From: Leisingera daeponensis
GTDB taxonomy: Bacteria > Pseudomonadota > Alphaproteobacteria > Rhodobacterales > Rhodobacteraceae
NCBI RefSeq assembly: GCF_019801465.1
Contig: NZ_JAHVJA010000002.1
Location: forward strand, 124,001 to 188,000
Reading direction: 5' to 3'
DNA: 64,000 bases
Shown here: one piece after another, positions 16,581 through 25,414 of the stretch
Position numbering within the stretch: position 1 is the stretch's first letter
Layout: each line of letters opens with the position of its first letter
The notes under the pieces: generated by a model
What the model saw: only the letters and a program-made list of their open reading frames with translations
The model's database searches: none
What the model was told of the DNA's origin: nothing
Program-made: the position numbers and the translations under genes

Positions 16581-18356
16581 ATGACATATGATCAAGCCGT
16601 TTTGTTTGCGTTATTTGCTGCCGTCTTTGCCCTGCTGCTGTGGGGGCGTTTCCGCTATGACCTGGTTGCCTTTGCCGCGCTGATGGCGGGCGTGGTGCTG
16701 GGGGTGGTGCCCGCCACGGACGCCTTTGCCGGCTTCGGCCACCCGGCGACGCTGGTGGTGGCGCTGGTGCTGGTCGTCTCGGCCGGGCTGGTGCGGTCAG
16801 GCGCGGTGTTCCTGATCACCCGAACGCTGGTCGACAGCGCCCGCGGCCTCGGCGGCCATATCGCGCTGATGGGCGGAGTTGGCGCGGTGCTGTCGGCCTT
16901 CATGAACAATGTGGCCGCGCTGGCTCTGCTGATGCCGGTGGACATCCAGACCGCGCGCAAGGCAGGCCGCGCGCCGGGGCTGAGCCTGATGCCCTTGTCC
17001 TTTGCCACCATTCTGGGCGGCATGGTGACCCTGATCGGCACCCCCCCGAATATCATCATCGCCGCGATCCGCGGCGAGACCCTGGGCGAGCCGTTCCGGA
17101 TGTTCGACTTTGCCCCGGTGGGGGGGCTGGCTGCGCTTGCGGGCCTTGCCTTTGTGGCGCTCGTCGGCTGGCGGCTGATCCCAGCGCGGAAAAACGCGGC
17201 AGGCGCGTCGGAGGCGCAGCTGGCGCCTTATATTGCCGAACTGACGGTGGGCGAAGGATCGGAGCTGATCGGCAAGCGGCTGGGGGAACTGGACGAGGAA
17301 GCCGAGAAAGCGGATGTCGCCATCCTGGGCCTGATCCGGGACGGCAAGCGGCGTTACGGACGGGCCACCGCGGCGCTGCTGCGGGCCAGCGATACGCTGG
17401 TGATCGAGGCCGAACCGGAAGCGCTGGACGAGTTCCGCAGCGCGCTGAAGCTGGAGTTCGCCGATGCGGCCCGGCAGGAGAAGCTGACGGCGGCGGGCGA
17501 AGGGCTGGAGCTGACGGAGCTGGTGGTGCCCGAAACCGCCCGCATTCGGGGCCGGACGGCGCAGTCCATCGGCCTTGCCTGGCGCCAGAGCGCGGTGCTG
17601 CTTGGGATTTCCCGCCAGGGCACCCGGATCACCCGCCATATCCGCCAGACCGAAGTTCAGGCCGGCGACATCCTGCTGCTGCTGACCCCCCGCGGGCGCA
17701 GCGCCGATGTGGCCGAGTGGCTGGGTTGCCTGCCTCTGGCCGAGCGCGGACTGGCCGTGACCGCCAATGACAAAACCTGGGCCGCCATCGGCTTGTTTGC
17801 CGCCGCGGTGCTGGCCGCGTCGCTGGGGCTGATCTATTTGCCGGTCGCGCTGGGGCTGGTGGCCATCGGATATGTGCTGCTGAAAATCCTGCCGGTGGCG
17901 GAGATCTATGACCATGTGGAATGGCCGGTGGTGGTGCTGCTGGGGTCGATGATCCCGCTGGGGGCGGCGCTCGACAGTTCCGGCGGCACCGCGCTGATAG
18001 CGAACGCGCTGACGGGGCTGACAGCGGGTCTGCCTGCCTGGGCGGTGCTGACGGTGCTGATGGTGGTCACGATGACGCTGTCGGATGTGCTGAACAACAC
18101 CGCAACCGCGATTGTGGCGGCGCCGGTGGGCATTCAGATGGCGGAGACGCTGGATGTCTCCCCCGACCCGTTCCTGATGGCGGTGGCGGTTGCCGCCTCC
18201 GCCGCGTTCCTGACGCCCATCGGCCATAAGAACAATACGCTGGTGCTGGGGCCGGGCGGCTACCATTTCGGGGATTACTGGCGCATGGGCCTGCCGCTGG
18301 AGGCGCTGGTCATCGCTGTTTCCATCCCGGCCATTCTGGTGTTCTGGCCGCTTTAA
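16581..18356 (+). CDS. SLC13-family permease with two TrkA_C domains (first copy)
   Basis: A 591-residue inner-membrane transporter. Membrane helices fill residues 1-200 and about 400-591; between them lie two RCK/TrkA C-terminal domains (about 215-300 and 305-395). The signatures FMNNVAALALLMPV and TLIGTPPNIIIAAI, and the second-half match LNNTATAIVAAPVG, are those of the DASS/SLC13 fold, which uses paired SNT-like motifs to bind anions and sodium. Members carrying TrkA_C pairs are often called sulfate or potassium-linked permeases, but their substrates are uncertain. A second protein of the same design is encoded convergently from 20419 to 18641. Confidence 0.88.
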   Translation: MTYDQAVLFALFAAVFALLLWGRFRYDLVAFAALMAGVVLGVVPATDAFAGFGHPATLVVALVLVVSAGLVRSGAVFLITRTLVDSARGLGGHIALMGGVGAVLSAFMNNVAALALLMPVDIQTARKAGRAPGLSLMPLSFATILGGMVTLIGTPPNIIIAAIRGETLGEPFRMFDFAPVGGLAALAGLAFVALVGWRLIPARKNAAGASEAQLAPYIAELTVGEGSELIGKRLGELDEEAEKADVAILGLIRDGKRRYGRATAALLRASDTLVIEAEPEALDEFRSALKLEFADAARQEKLTAAGEGLELTELVVPETARIRGRTAQSIGLAWRQSAVLLGISRQGTRITRHIRQTEVQAGDILLLLTPRGRSADVAEWLGCLPLAERGLAVTANDKTWAAIGLFAAAVLAASLGLIYLPVALGLVAIGYVLLKILPVAEIYDHVEWPVVVLLGSMIPLGAALDSSGGTALIANALTGLTAGLPAWAVLTVLMVVTMTLSDVLNNTATAIVAAPVGIQMAETLDVSPDPFLMAVAVAASAAFLTPIGHKNNTLVLGPGGYHFGDYWRMGLPLEALVIAVSIPAILVFWPL

Positions 18357-18398
18357 CTGCCTGCCGCCGGAACCGCAGCGGACGGCCGCAGATGCCCC

Positions 18399-18524
18399 TT
18401 ATCGCGGCTGATCCTGATACGCCGGCAGCGCGCGCGCCGCGCCGCTGGTCTGCACCTGGGACACCAGGGCAATCGCTGTCGAGCCTGCCAGGACAACGAA
18501 CAAGAACGCTTTTCTGAAACTCAT
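18399..18524 (-). CDS. Possible 41-residue secreted small protein
   Basis: A short frame between the two SLC13 genes encodes MSFRKAFLFVVLAGSTAIAL followed by a polar tail ending PAYQDQPR. The first 22 residues look like a signal peptide or single membrane anchor (positive start, hydrophobic core). A weak AAGG lies 13 bases upstream of the ATG. No domain is recognised. The coding evidence is only the signal-like composition, so this remains a candidate. Confidence 0.4.
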   Translation of the reverse strand: MSFRKAFLFVVLAGSTAIALVSQVQTSGAARALPAYQDQPR

Positions 18525-18640
18525 GGCCTTTGACCTTATGAAGAACCTGCTCTTCCTCATATGGGCGGCACTTTAACATTTTCATGTAACCGTGGCTTTT
18601 GAAGGCGGATTTTTGCCGGCCGCACCGGCTTTCCGCCTGC

Positions 18641-20419
18641 TCAGAGCGGCCAGAGGAAGGGGATTATCAGAGAGGCAACCATGCCGACCGTGAGGTTCAG
18701 CGGGATGCCGACACGGAGGAAGTCGGTGAATTTGTAGCCGCCGGGGCCGTAGACCAGCGTGTTGGTCTGATAGCCGATCGGCGTGGCGAAGGACGCCGAG
18801 GCCGCGACCATAACCGCCACCACCAGGGGGCGCGGGTCCACCCCCATCGCCTGGGCCAGGCCGATGGCTATCGGGGTGACAACCACTGCAACAGCGTTGT
18901 TTGACACCAGCTCCGTCAGCACCGAAGTCAGCAGGTAGACCGCCCAGACCAGCAGGAACGGCGGCAGCATCGACAGCGCCGGGGCGATGGCGTTGACAAT
19001 CAGGCTGACGGCGCCGGAGCTTTCCAGCGCCGCGCCGATGGCCAGCATGGCGAAGATCAGGGCCAGAAGCCGCCCGTCGACAAATGAAAACGCCTCGTCC
19101 GCATCGATGCAGCGGGTGATGAAGACCAGCGACACCATCAGCAGGGACAGCATCAGAATCGGCGCGACGCCCAAGGCGGCCAGCAGCACGATGCCGAGCA
19201 GCGCGGCAACGGCGATCGGCGCATGACTGCGGCGGTAGGCGCGCTGTGTCGGCTGCGACACGTCAGCCAGGTCCATATCGGAGGCCAGCCGCTGGATATC
19301 GGCAGGCGCGCCCTCCAGCAGCAGGGTATCGCCGATGCGCACGACCAGGTCATCGAGCTGAACGCCAATGTTCTGGTTCCGCCGGTGCACCGCCAGCGTA
19401 TAGACGCCGTAGCGGCGGCGCAGGCGCATGGCGCCGAGGCTGCGGCCCACCATGCGGCAGCCGGGGGTGATCAGCACCTCGACGGTCTGGGTTTCCACCG
19501 CGGAAACCTGATCGACCCGCTTTAGCTCCTTGTTCGACTGCAGGCTCAGAAGCTCGGTCATCCTGGTCCGCAGCACCACCCGGTCGCCGACCTGAAGCTC
19601 CACCCCCTCGAGGTTGCGGCGCAGCGAGGCATCGCCGCGGATCACGTCGATCAGCCGCACGCCAGGGCGCTTGAACAGCTGCACACCGGTCACCTCGCGG
19701 CCGATGAGGTTGCTTTCCGGCGGGATCACCGCCTCGGTGAAGAATTTCATCTTCGACTTATCGCTGAGCATCGCCGCCATGCTGTCACGCTCCGGCAGCA
19801 GCCGCGGCGCGATGAAGCGCAGATAGACCATGCCGTAGGCGACCAGGATCAGGCCCAGCGGGGTGACCTCGAAAATGGTGAAGGGCTGCAAGCCTTGGGC
19901 CCGTGCCACACCGTCCACCAGCAGGTTGGTCGAGGTGCCGATCAGCGTCAGCGTGCCGCCCAGGATTGCCGCGTAACTCAGCGGGATCAGCATCTTGGAA
20001 GCGGAGACATTCAGGGTCCGGGCAATCTGGATGAAGACCGGGATCATCACCACAACGACCGGCGTGTTGGAGACCACGGCTGAGGCCGTCACGACAAAGG
20101 CCATCAGCAGGGCGATGGCGAGCTTGGGGCTCACCTCCGCCTGCTTCTTGGCAATCTGGGTGAAGGCGTCCAGCGCGCCGGTGCGCACCAGCGCCCCCAT
20201 GATGATGAACATCGCCGCAATGGTCCAGGGCGCCGGGTTGGCAAGCACCGGCAGCGCCTCATCATAGGGCAGTACGCCGGTTGCCAGCATCGCCGCAACG
20301 CCGGTGAGCGCCACGACTTCGGTCGGGTAGGTTTCCCGCAGGAACGCCACGAACATGGCCAGGACAATTGCCAGCGCCAGAAACGCGCTGCCGGTATCAC
20401 CAAATTGGAAGTACTGCAT
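18641..20419 (-). CDS. SLC13-family permease with two TrkA_C domains (second copy)
   Basis: A 592-residue paralogue in design of the permease at 16581. N-terminal membrane half with VSNTPVVVVMIPVF and TLIGTSTNLLVDGV, central TrkA_C pair at about residues 205-380 (VTGVQLFKRPGVRLIDVIRG; VLITPGCRMVGRSLGAMRLR), and C-terminal membrane half with LVSNNAVAVVVTPIA and SFATPIGYQTNTLVYGPGGY. The family transports di- or tricarboxylates, sulfate or similar anions with sodium. Sequence identity to the first copy is clearly low outside motifs, so this is not a recent duplication. It is convergent with the first copy; substrate unknown. Confidence 0.88.
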   Translation of the reverse strand: MQYFQFGDTGSAFLALAIVLAMFVAFLRETYPTEVVALTGVAAMLATGVLPYDEALPVLANPAPWTIAAMFIIMGALVRTGALDAFTQIAKKQAEVSPKLAIALLMAFVVTASAVVSNTPVVVVMIPVFIQIARTLNVSASKMLIPLSYAAILGGTLTLIGTSTNLLVDGVARAQGLQPFTIFEVTPLGLILVAYGMVYLRFIAPRLLPERDSMAAMLSDKSKMKFFTEAVIPPESNLIGREVTGVQLFKRPGVRLIDVIRGDASLRRNLEGVELQVGDRVVLRTRMTELLSLQSNKELKRVDQVSAVETQTVEVLITPGCRMVGRSLGAMRLRRRYGVYTLAVHRRNQNIGVQLDDLVVRIGDTLLLEGAPADIQRLASDMDLADVSQPTQRAYRRSHAPIAVAALLGIVLLAALGVAPILMLSLLMVSLVFITRCIDADEAFSFVDGRLLALIFAMLAIGAALESSGAVSLIVNAIAPALSMLPPFLLVWAVYLLTSVLTELVSNNAVAVVVTPIAIGLAQAMGVDPRPLVVAVMVAASASFATPIGYQTNTLVYGPGGYKFTDFLRVGIPLNLTVGMVASLIIPFLWPL

Positions 20420-20620
20420 ATGCCGTGGTATTGCCCATATTGTTCAAGGCGGAGCCCGCGCCCCGCCATCGCGCAGTTTCCCTGAAACCGCCGGACACGG
20501 CAAGGTTCTTCGGAACCGCGCTGGCCAGGAGGTGCAGAAAGGGCGGTTTGCCCCGGCGACAGCAGCTTTGCGCGGCTGTTCTTCCATTTCACGGCGGCGT
20601 GCTGGGACCGCCGGCCCGGT

Positions 20621-21433
20621 TCAGGGAGCCGCCTCCTCCAGCAGCCCGCCATTGCGCACCATGCGAATCCGCTTGGCAGCGCCCGTGCGGTCGTCGGTTT
20701 CGACAAACACGCCGGACAGGGTAGCCTCTCCGTTCGCCGGGGTGAAGCGCGCTTTGGGCATGCCGGTCAGGAACCGGCGCATCGGCTCAGCCTTGTCCAT
20801 GCCGATGACCGAGTTGTAATCGCCGCACATGCCCGCATCGGTCAGATATCCAGTGCCTTCGGACAGGATTTGCGCATCCGCGGTCGGGACATGGGTATGT
20901 GTGCCCGCGACCAGCGAGGCCCGGCCGTTGCAGAAATGGCCCATTGCCATTTTCTCGGAGGTGGCCTCGCAATGCATGTCGACGATGACCGCCTGCGCCA
21001 GCCCGCCGCGCGGGTGCGATTTCAGCACCGCCTCAACCGCACCGAACGGGTCGTCAAAGGCGCGCTTCATGAACACCTGGCCCAGCACCTGGACCACCAG
21101 CACCTTACGCCCGCCGGGAGCATCGAACAGCCGGTAGCCGCGGCCCGGCGCGCCCTTGGCAAAGTTCAGGGGCCGGATGATGCGCGGCTCCTTCTCGATG
21201 AACTGCAGCATGTCCTTTTGATCAAAGGCATGATCGCCCAGCGTCAGGCAGTCGACACCCGCATCCAGCAGCAGCTTGGCGTGCTCGCCGCTCAGTCCCA
21301 TGCCGTTGGAGGCGTTTTCGCCGTTCACCACAACAAAATCGAGCCGCCACTCGTCACGCAGCCGCGGCAGGTTTTCGGTGACGGCGCGGCGCCCTGCGCG
21401 GCCCATCACATCGCCTAGAAACAGAATTCGCAT
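20621..21433 (-). CDS. YmdB-type metallophosphoesterase (TIGR00282 family)
   Basis: A 270-residue protein with the family's metal-binding landmarks: FLGDVMGRAGR at the N-terminus, VVNGENASNGMGL, LTLGDHAFDQKD, DMHCEATSEKMAMG and VAGTHTHVPTAD. Characterised YmdB proteins are phosphodiesterases that act on cyclic mono- and dinucleotides with a di-iron centre. The length is normal and all ligand motifs look intact, so it should be active. It lies 115 bp downstream of the 5-formyl-THF cyclo-ligase gene on the same strand; two hairpins fill the gap, so linkage is uncertain. Confidence 0.9.
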   Translation of the reverse strand: MRILFLGDVMGRAGRRAVTENLPRLRDEWRLDFVVVNGENASNGMGLSGEHAKLLLDAGVDCLTLGDHAFDQKDMLQFIEKEPRIIRPLNFAKGAPGRGYRLFDAPGGRKVLVVQVLGQVFMKRAFDDPFGAVEAVLKSHPRGGLAQAVIVDMHCEATSEKMAMGHFCNGRASLVAGTHTHVPTADAQILSEGTGYLTDAGMCGDYNSVIGMDKAEPMRRFLTGMPKARFTPANGEATLSGVFVETDDRTGAAKRIRMVRNGGLLEEAAP

Positions 21434-21485
21434 TGCGGCGTGGTACCCGCAGGCGCGCTGCAGAACAAGTCCCGCCGCCGCCGGA

Positions 21486-21533
21486 CAAAACTTTTCTGAA
21501 AAGTTTTGCCGGGATTTTTCAGAAAAATCTTGG
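21486..21533. repeat. Two tandem perfect or near-perfect hairpins
   Basis: CAAAACTTTT and AAAAGTTTTG (21486-21508, loop CTG) form a 10-bp perfect stem. Directly after it, GATTTTT and AAAAATC (21513-21529, loop CAG) form a second stem that extends outward with two G-T wobbles and two G-C pairs. They lie between the cyclo-ligase stop and the ymdB start. They lack a clean T tail and may be a transcript-stabilising element, an attenuating terminator or a dispersed repeat. Confidence 0.6.
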
Positions 21534-21548
21534 GTCGGACCGCTGGCT

Positions 21549-22112
21549 TTAGCGGGTGAACTGCAGAATCCGGCTTTCCGTGACGATCATGTCGAGGGGC
21601 TGGTCGGTGGGCTCCAGCGGCAGGTCTTCGGCCTCTTGGGCGTCGAAGGCAAAGCCGATGGCCAGAGTGGCACGCTTGCCGCGCAACAGTTCCAGCGTGC
21701 GGTCATAAAACCCGCCGCCGTAACCCAGCCGGCCGCCGCCGGCATCAAAGGCAACCAGCGGCACAACCAGGATTTCCGGCTCGAAGAAATCATCCACCTC
21801 AGGCACCATGGCGCCGAAGGGGCCGTCGCGCAGCGGGCCTTCGGGCTGCCAGCGGCTGAACTTCAGCGGCTGGCCTGCTCCCATGATGACCGGCACCCCG
21901 ACGGGGCCGTGCGCAGCGGCCTCGGCCATCGCGGGCACCGGATCAATCTCGGTGCGGATCGGCAGGAACCCCGACAGCGGCACGCCGCGGTAGCCAGCCA
22001 GAACCTCTGACAGGTGGCCTGCGGCGCCGGGGATGTTGCGGGCATGCGCCGCCTTGCGGCGGGCAAACGCGGCCTTGCGGGCGGCGGCCTTGATTTCAGT
22101 CAGATCCGTCAT
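21549..22112 (-). CDS. 5-formyltetrahydrofolate cyclo-ligase
   Basis: A 187-residue protein with the ATP/folate-binding landmarks of the family: the N-terminal basic AARKAAFARRKAAHA, the central VPVIMGAGQPLKFSRW, and the C-terminal GGGRLGYGGGFYDRTLELL loop that binds ATP phosphate. It converts 5-formyl-THF to 5,10-methenyl-THF in the cytoplasm and so keeps the one-carbon pool free of this inhibitor. It starts 9 bp after mgtE on the same strand, so the two are probably co-transcribed. In several bacteria 6S RNA neighbours this gene, but the gap here is too small for it. Confidence 0.92.
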   Translation of the reverse strand: MTDLTEIKAAARKAAFARRKAAHARNIPGAAGHLSEVLAGYRGVPLSGFLPIRTEIDPVPAMAEAAAHGPVGVPVIMGAGQPLKFSRWQPEGPLRDGPFGAMVPEVDDFFEPEILVVPLVAFDAGGGRLGYGGGFYDRTLELLRGKRATLAIGFAFDAQEAEDLPLEPTDQPLDMIVTESRILQFTR

Positions 22113-22121
22113 CGCGGTCTC

Positions 22122-23510
22122 CTACAACAGAACAATGGCCGCAAGGCCCAGGAAAGCGAAAAAGCCGACCACATCGGTCACCGTGGTCACGAAGGCGCCG
22201 GAGGCCAGCGCCGGGTCAATCCCGGCTTTCTCCAATAGAACCGGGATCACGGTTCCTGCCAGCCCGGCCACGACCAGATTGATCACCATCGCGACGGCGA
22301 TCACCCCGCCCAGCGCCGGCGAGCCGAACCAGACGATGCCAACAACCGCCATCACCACCGCAAAGATCACCCCGTTGACCAGGCCCACCAGCACCTCGCG
22401 GCGGATCACCCGCCACACGTTGGAGCCGGTGAGGTCGCGGGTGGCGATCGCGCGCACTGCCACCGTCAGCGACTGGGTGCCGGCATTGCCGCCCATCGAG
22501 GCGACAATCGGCATCAGAACCGCCAGAGCGACGAACCGGGCAATGGTCTCTTCGAACAGCGCGATCACCAGCGAGGCCAGCACCGCCGTCACCAGGTTCA
22601 CCGCCAGCCAGGGGAAGCGGCGTTTGGTGGTCTCGATCACCTTGTCGGCCAGCGAGCTTTCCTCGCCGACACCAGCCAGGCGCAGGATGTCCTCCTCGTG
22701 CTCCTCATCGAGCACGATCATGGCGTCGTCGATGGTGATGACCCCGACCAGGCGCCCTTCCCCGTCGACCACCGGCGCGGAAATCAGGTGGTACTGGTTG
22801 AAGGCATAGGCCACATCTTCCTCGTCCTGATCCGCCGGGATGACCTGAAAGGTGTCTTCCAGAAGATCGGTCAGCGGCACCTCGCGCCTGGAGGCCATGA
22901 TCCGCCCAAGGGTGACATTGCCGATCGGATGCGCCCGCGGATCGACCACCACCACGTGGTAGAACTGTTCCGGCAGGTCCTCGGAAGCGCGCATGTAGTC
23001 AATGGCCTGGCCGACATTCCAATGCTCCGGCGCCATCACCACCTCGCGCTGCATCAGGCGGCCGGCGGAGCTTTCAGGATAGCTCAGCGACTGCTCGACC
23101 GCGACCCGGTCGGCGTCCTCCAGCACATCGAGGATGGCTTCCTGCTGCGGCTCCTCGAGATCTTCCAGCAGGTCGACGACGTCGTCGCTTTCCAGCTCCC
23201 GCACCGCCTCGGCCAGAACCGCGGGGTTGAGGATGGAGATCACTTCCTCGCGGATGCTTTCGTCCAGCTCCGACAGGATTTCGCCGTCGAATTCGCGGTC
23301 GTAGAGATGGATCAGCCGGGTGCGCTCAGTGGAATCGATTTGTTCCAGAAGGTCAGCGATATCGGCGGCATGCAGATCTTCCAGAAGCTCGGTCAGGGTC
23401 TGCTGGTCGCCCTGCTCCACGGCCTCCAGAATCTGGGCCACCAGCTTGCGGTCCAGGTCGTAGGCGTCGTCCTGAGGCAGTTCGCCGGTGATGTTGTCGC
23501 CGCTGCTCAT
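22122..23510 (-). CDS. mgtE: Magnesium transporter MgtE
   Basis: A 462-residue protein with all three MgtE parts: an acidic N-terminal superhelix (residues 30-135, EVISILNPAVLAEAVRELES), a CBS-domain pair (about 140-265, ending VGVITIDDAMIVLDEEHEED), and five membrane helices (about 295-462) with PIVASMGGNAGTQSLTV, the conserved pore segment. It is a gated Mg2+ channel in the inner membrane, closed when Mg2+ binds the cytosolic acidic domains. Length and domain order are normal. It is divergent from the guanine deaminase gene and followed after 9 bp by the cyclo-ligase gene. Confidence 0.95.
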   Translation of the reverse strand: MSSGDNITGELPQDDAYDLDRKLVAQILEAVEQGDQQTLTELLEDLHAADIADLLEQIDSTERTRLIHLYDREFDGEILSELDESIREEVISILNPAVLAEAVRELESDDVVDLLEDLEEPQQEAILDVLEDADRVAVEQSLSYPESSAGRLMQREVVMAPEHWNVGQAIDYMRASEDLPEQFYHVVVVDPRAHPIGNVTLGRIMASRREVPLTDLLEDTFQVIPADQDEEDVAYAFNQYHLISAPVVDGEGRLVGVITIDDAMIVLDEEHEEDILRLAGVGEESSLADKVIETTKRRFPWLAVNLVTAVLASLVIALFEETIARFVALAVLMPIVASMGGNAGTQSLTVAVRAIATRDLTGSNVWRVIRREVLVGLVNGVIFAVVMAVVGIVWFGSPALGGVIAVAMVINLVVAGLAGTVIPVLLEKAGIDPALASGAFVTTVTDVVGFFAFLGLAAIVLL

Positions 23511-23652
23511 GTGATGCCCCCGGTTTTTCTATGCGATTGCCTGCAAGTTAGAAGACGCCGCTACCGGAAAACAATGGCAATGCCGCAATTTACCAGCGCT
23601 GCTCCGGCGGGTATCCTGAGCCGAGCCATTTTGCAAGGAAAGGGTTGGAAGA

Positions 23653-24948
23653 ATGAGCACCGGAATCATCCTGAAGGGGCAAGTGCTGTCCTTCAGCCGC
23701 TCTCCCTTTTCCGGGGGCCGGCCGGAAGAGGCCGCCCGGCTGCAGGAGGCGGTGGCAGTACGGGACGGCAAGGTTGCCGGCGCCGGAACGCTGGCGGAGA
23801 TGCAAGCGCTGCTGCCGGCGGCCGAGGTCGCCGATCACGGCCGGAAGCTGATCCTGGCCGGATTTGTCGACGCCCATGTGCACTACCCGCAGACAGCGAT
23901 TATCGCCAGCTGGGGCAAGCGGCTGATCGACTGGCTGAACAGCTACACCTTCCCGGAAGAGATTCGGTTCGGCGACCGGGCCTACGCGGATGAGATCGCC
24001 AACCGGTATCTGGACCTGACCGCGGCGCATGGCACAACCACGGTGTGCAGCTATTGCACCATCCACCCCGAAAGCGTGGATGCGTTTTTCGCCGCTGCGC
24101 AGGCGCGCGGGCAGCGGGTCGCGGCGGGCAAGACCTGCATGGACCGCAACGCGCCGGAGGAGCTTCGGGACACCGCGCAGTCGGCCTATGACGACAGCGA
24201 GGCGCTGATCACGCGCTGGCACGGGGTGGACCGGCTCGACTATGCGATCACCCCGCGGTTCTCGCCCACATCGACACCGGAACAACTGGAGGTGATGGGC
24301 GCGCTTTGGGCCAAGCACCCGGAATGCCTGATGCAGACGCATCTCAGCGAGCAGACCGATGAGATCGCCTGGGTGCGGGAGCTGTTCCCGCAGGCGCGGG
24401 ACTATTTGGACACCTACGAGGAATTCGGACTGCTGGGGGCAAAGGGGCTGTACGGCCATGCCATCCACCTGGAGGAGCGCGAGCGGCACCGGCTGCGCGA
24501 ATACGGCGCGGCGCTGATCCATTGCCCGACATCGAACACCTTCATCGGCTCCGGCCTGTTCGACATGGCCGGCCTGATGGCGGAGGGGCAGCGGATCGGG
24601 CTGGCCACCGATACCGGCGGCGGCTCCAGCTTTTCGATGCTGCGCACCATGGCCGCGGCCTATGAGGTCGGCCAGCTGCGCGGCACGCCGCTGCATGCGG
24701 CACAGCTGTTTTGGCTGGCGACCCAAGGCTCGGCAACGGCGCTGCGGATGCAGGACAAGATCGGCAATATCGCCCCCGGCATGGAGGCGGATCTGGTGGT
24801 GCTGGACCTCGCTTCGACCCCGGCGATCGCGCAACGCAGCGCACGCGCCGAGGATCTGTGGGAAGCGGTGTTTCCGACCATCATGATGGGCGACGACCGC
24901 GCGATTGCCGAGGTCTGGATCGGCGGTAAGCCGGTCACGGGCGGATAG
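23653..24948 (+). CDS. guaD: Guanine deaminase
   Basis: A 431-residue amidohydrolase. The metal-binding pair is in GFVDAHVHYPQTAIIASWGK, followed by SYTFPEEIRFGD, the downstream histidines in MQTHLSEQTDEIAWV and YGHAIHLEERE, and the aspartate in LATDTGGGSSFSMLR. These features, including the SYTFPEE and CPTSNTFIGSG stretches, are specific for guanine deaminase, which turns guanine into xanthine in purine salvage or catabolism. It is divergent from mgtE and convergent with a secreted CAP-domain gene, beyond which lies a second purine-type deaminase. Confidence 0.93.
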   Translation: MSTGIILKGQVLSFSRSPFSGGRPEEAARLQEAVAVRDGKVAGAGTLAEMQALLPAAEVADHGRKLILAGFVDAHVHYPQTAIIASWGKRLIDWLNSYTFPEEIRFGDRAYADEIANRYLDLTAAHGTTTVCSYCTIHPESVDAFFAAAQARGQRVAAGKTCMDRNAPEELRDTAQSAYDDSEALITRWHGVDRLDYAITPRFSPTSTPEQLEVMGALWAKHPECLMQTHLSEQTDEIAWVRELFPQARDYLDTYEEFGLLGAKGLYGHAIHLEERERHRLREYGAALIHCPTSNTFIGSGLFDMAGLMAEGQRIGLATDTGGGSSFSMLRTMAAAYEVGQLRGTPLHAAQLFWLATQGSATALRMQDKIGNIAPGMEADLVVLDLASTPAIAQRSARAEDLWEAVFPTIMMGDDRAIAEVWIGGKPVTGG

Positions 24949-24958
24949 CGGCGCGGCC

Positions 24959-25399
24959 TCAGCAGCCTGGACGCGCCAGCACCATCACCCAGAGGTTGCC
25001 TTTGCTGCGCGCCAGTGCAAATTCAGTGACTTTTCGGTGCAGCATATTCTTGCGGTGGCCACGCGACTCTTCCCAGCCGGTCATCACCTCCGCCAGGCTG
25101 CGCTGCCCCTTGGCAATGTTCTCGGCTGCGTTGCACCAATTGTATCCGGCGTATTTCAGCCGCTTGCCAACATTGCTGCCGTCGCTGCCGGTGTGTGAGA
25201 AGAACCCCTTGCGCCTCATATCCTCGGCATGCATCAGCGCGGCCTTTTCCAAATTGGCAGAGTAGCGCAACGGCGGCAGGTCGCGGCTGGCCCGCAGCGT
25301 GTTGATGCTCGCCAGGGCGGCGCGGCGGTCCACATTCGCAGCAAGGGCTTGCGTTCCGCACAGCAGGGTGCAGACCAAAAAGGCCAGCAGTCGTTTCAT
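24959..25399 (-). CDS. Secreted CAP-domain (SCP-like) protein
   Basis: A 146-residue protein with a signal peptide (MKRLLAFLVCTLLCGTQALA) and a CAP domain: INTLRASRDLPPLRYSANLEKAALMHAEDM, then a GFFSHTGSDGSNVGKRLKYAGY segment with the conserved histidine and NIAKGQRSLAEVMTGWEESRGHRKNML. CAP proteins of bacteria are exported; roles in lipid binding, peptidoglycan association or adhesion are proposed for different members. The ATG at 25399 follows GAGG and gives a proper signal sequence. It lies 15 bp downstream of the 8-oxoguanine deaminase gene, so the two may share a transcript. Confidence 0.88.
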   Translation of the reverse strand: MKRLLAFLVCTLLCGTQALAANVDRRAALASINTLRASRDLPPLRYSANLEKAALMHAEDMRRKGFFSHTGSDGSNVGKRLKYAGYNWCNAAENIAKGQRSLAEVMTGWEESRGHRKNMLHRKVTEFALARSKGNLWVMVLARPGC

Positions 25400-25414
25400 G
25401 CTCTCAGTCCTCAA

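Noticed and set aside
16797-18266. 489-codon minus-strand frame opposite the first SLC13 permease
   Set aside because: Histidine/glutamine-rich translation of a shadow frame; the opposite strand encodes a complete permease with family motifs.
18310-18585. 91-codon minus-strand frame between the SLC13 genes
   Set aside because: It overlaps the end of the first permease gene and has shadow-like composition; a shorter frame in another phase (18399-18524) has a signal-peptide pattern and is the better candidate.
21434-21548. Possible 6S RNA next to the 5-formyl-THF cyclo-ligase gene
   Set aside because: The gap is only 115 bp and is filled by two short hairpins; the long open-helix fold of 6S RNA is not present.
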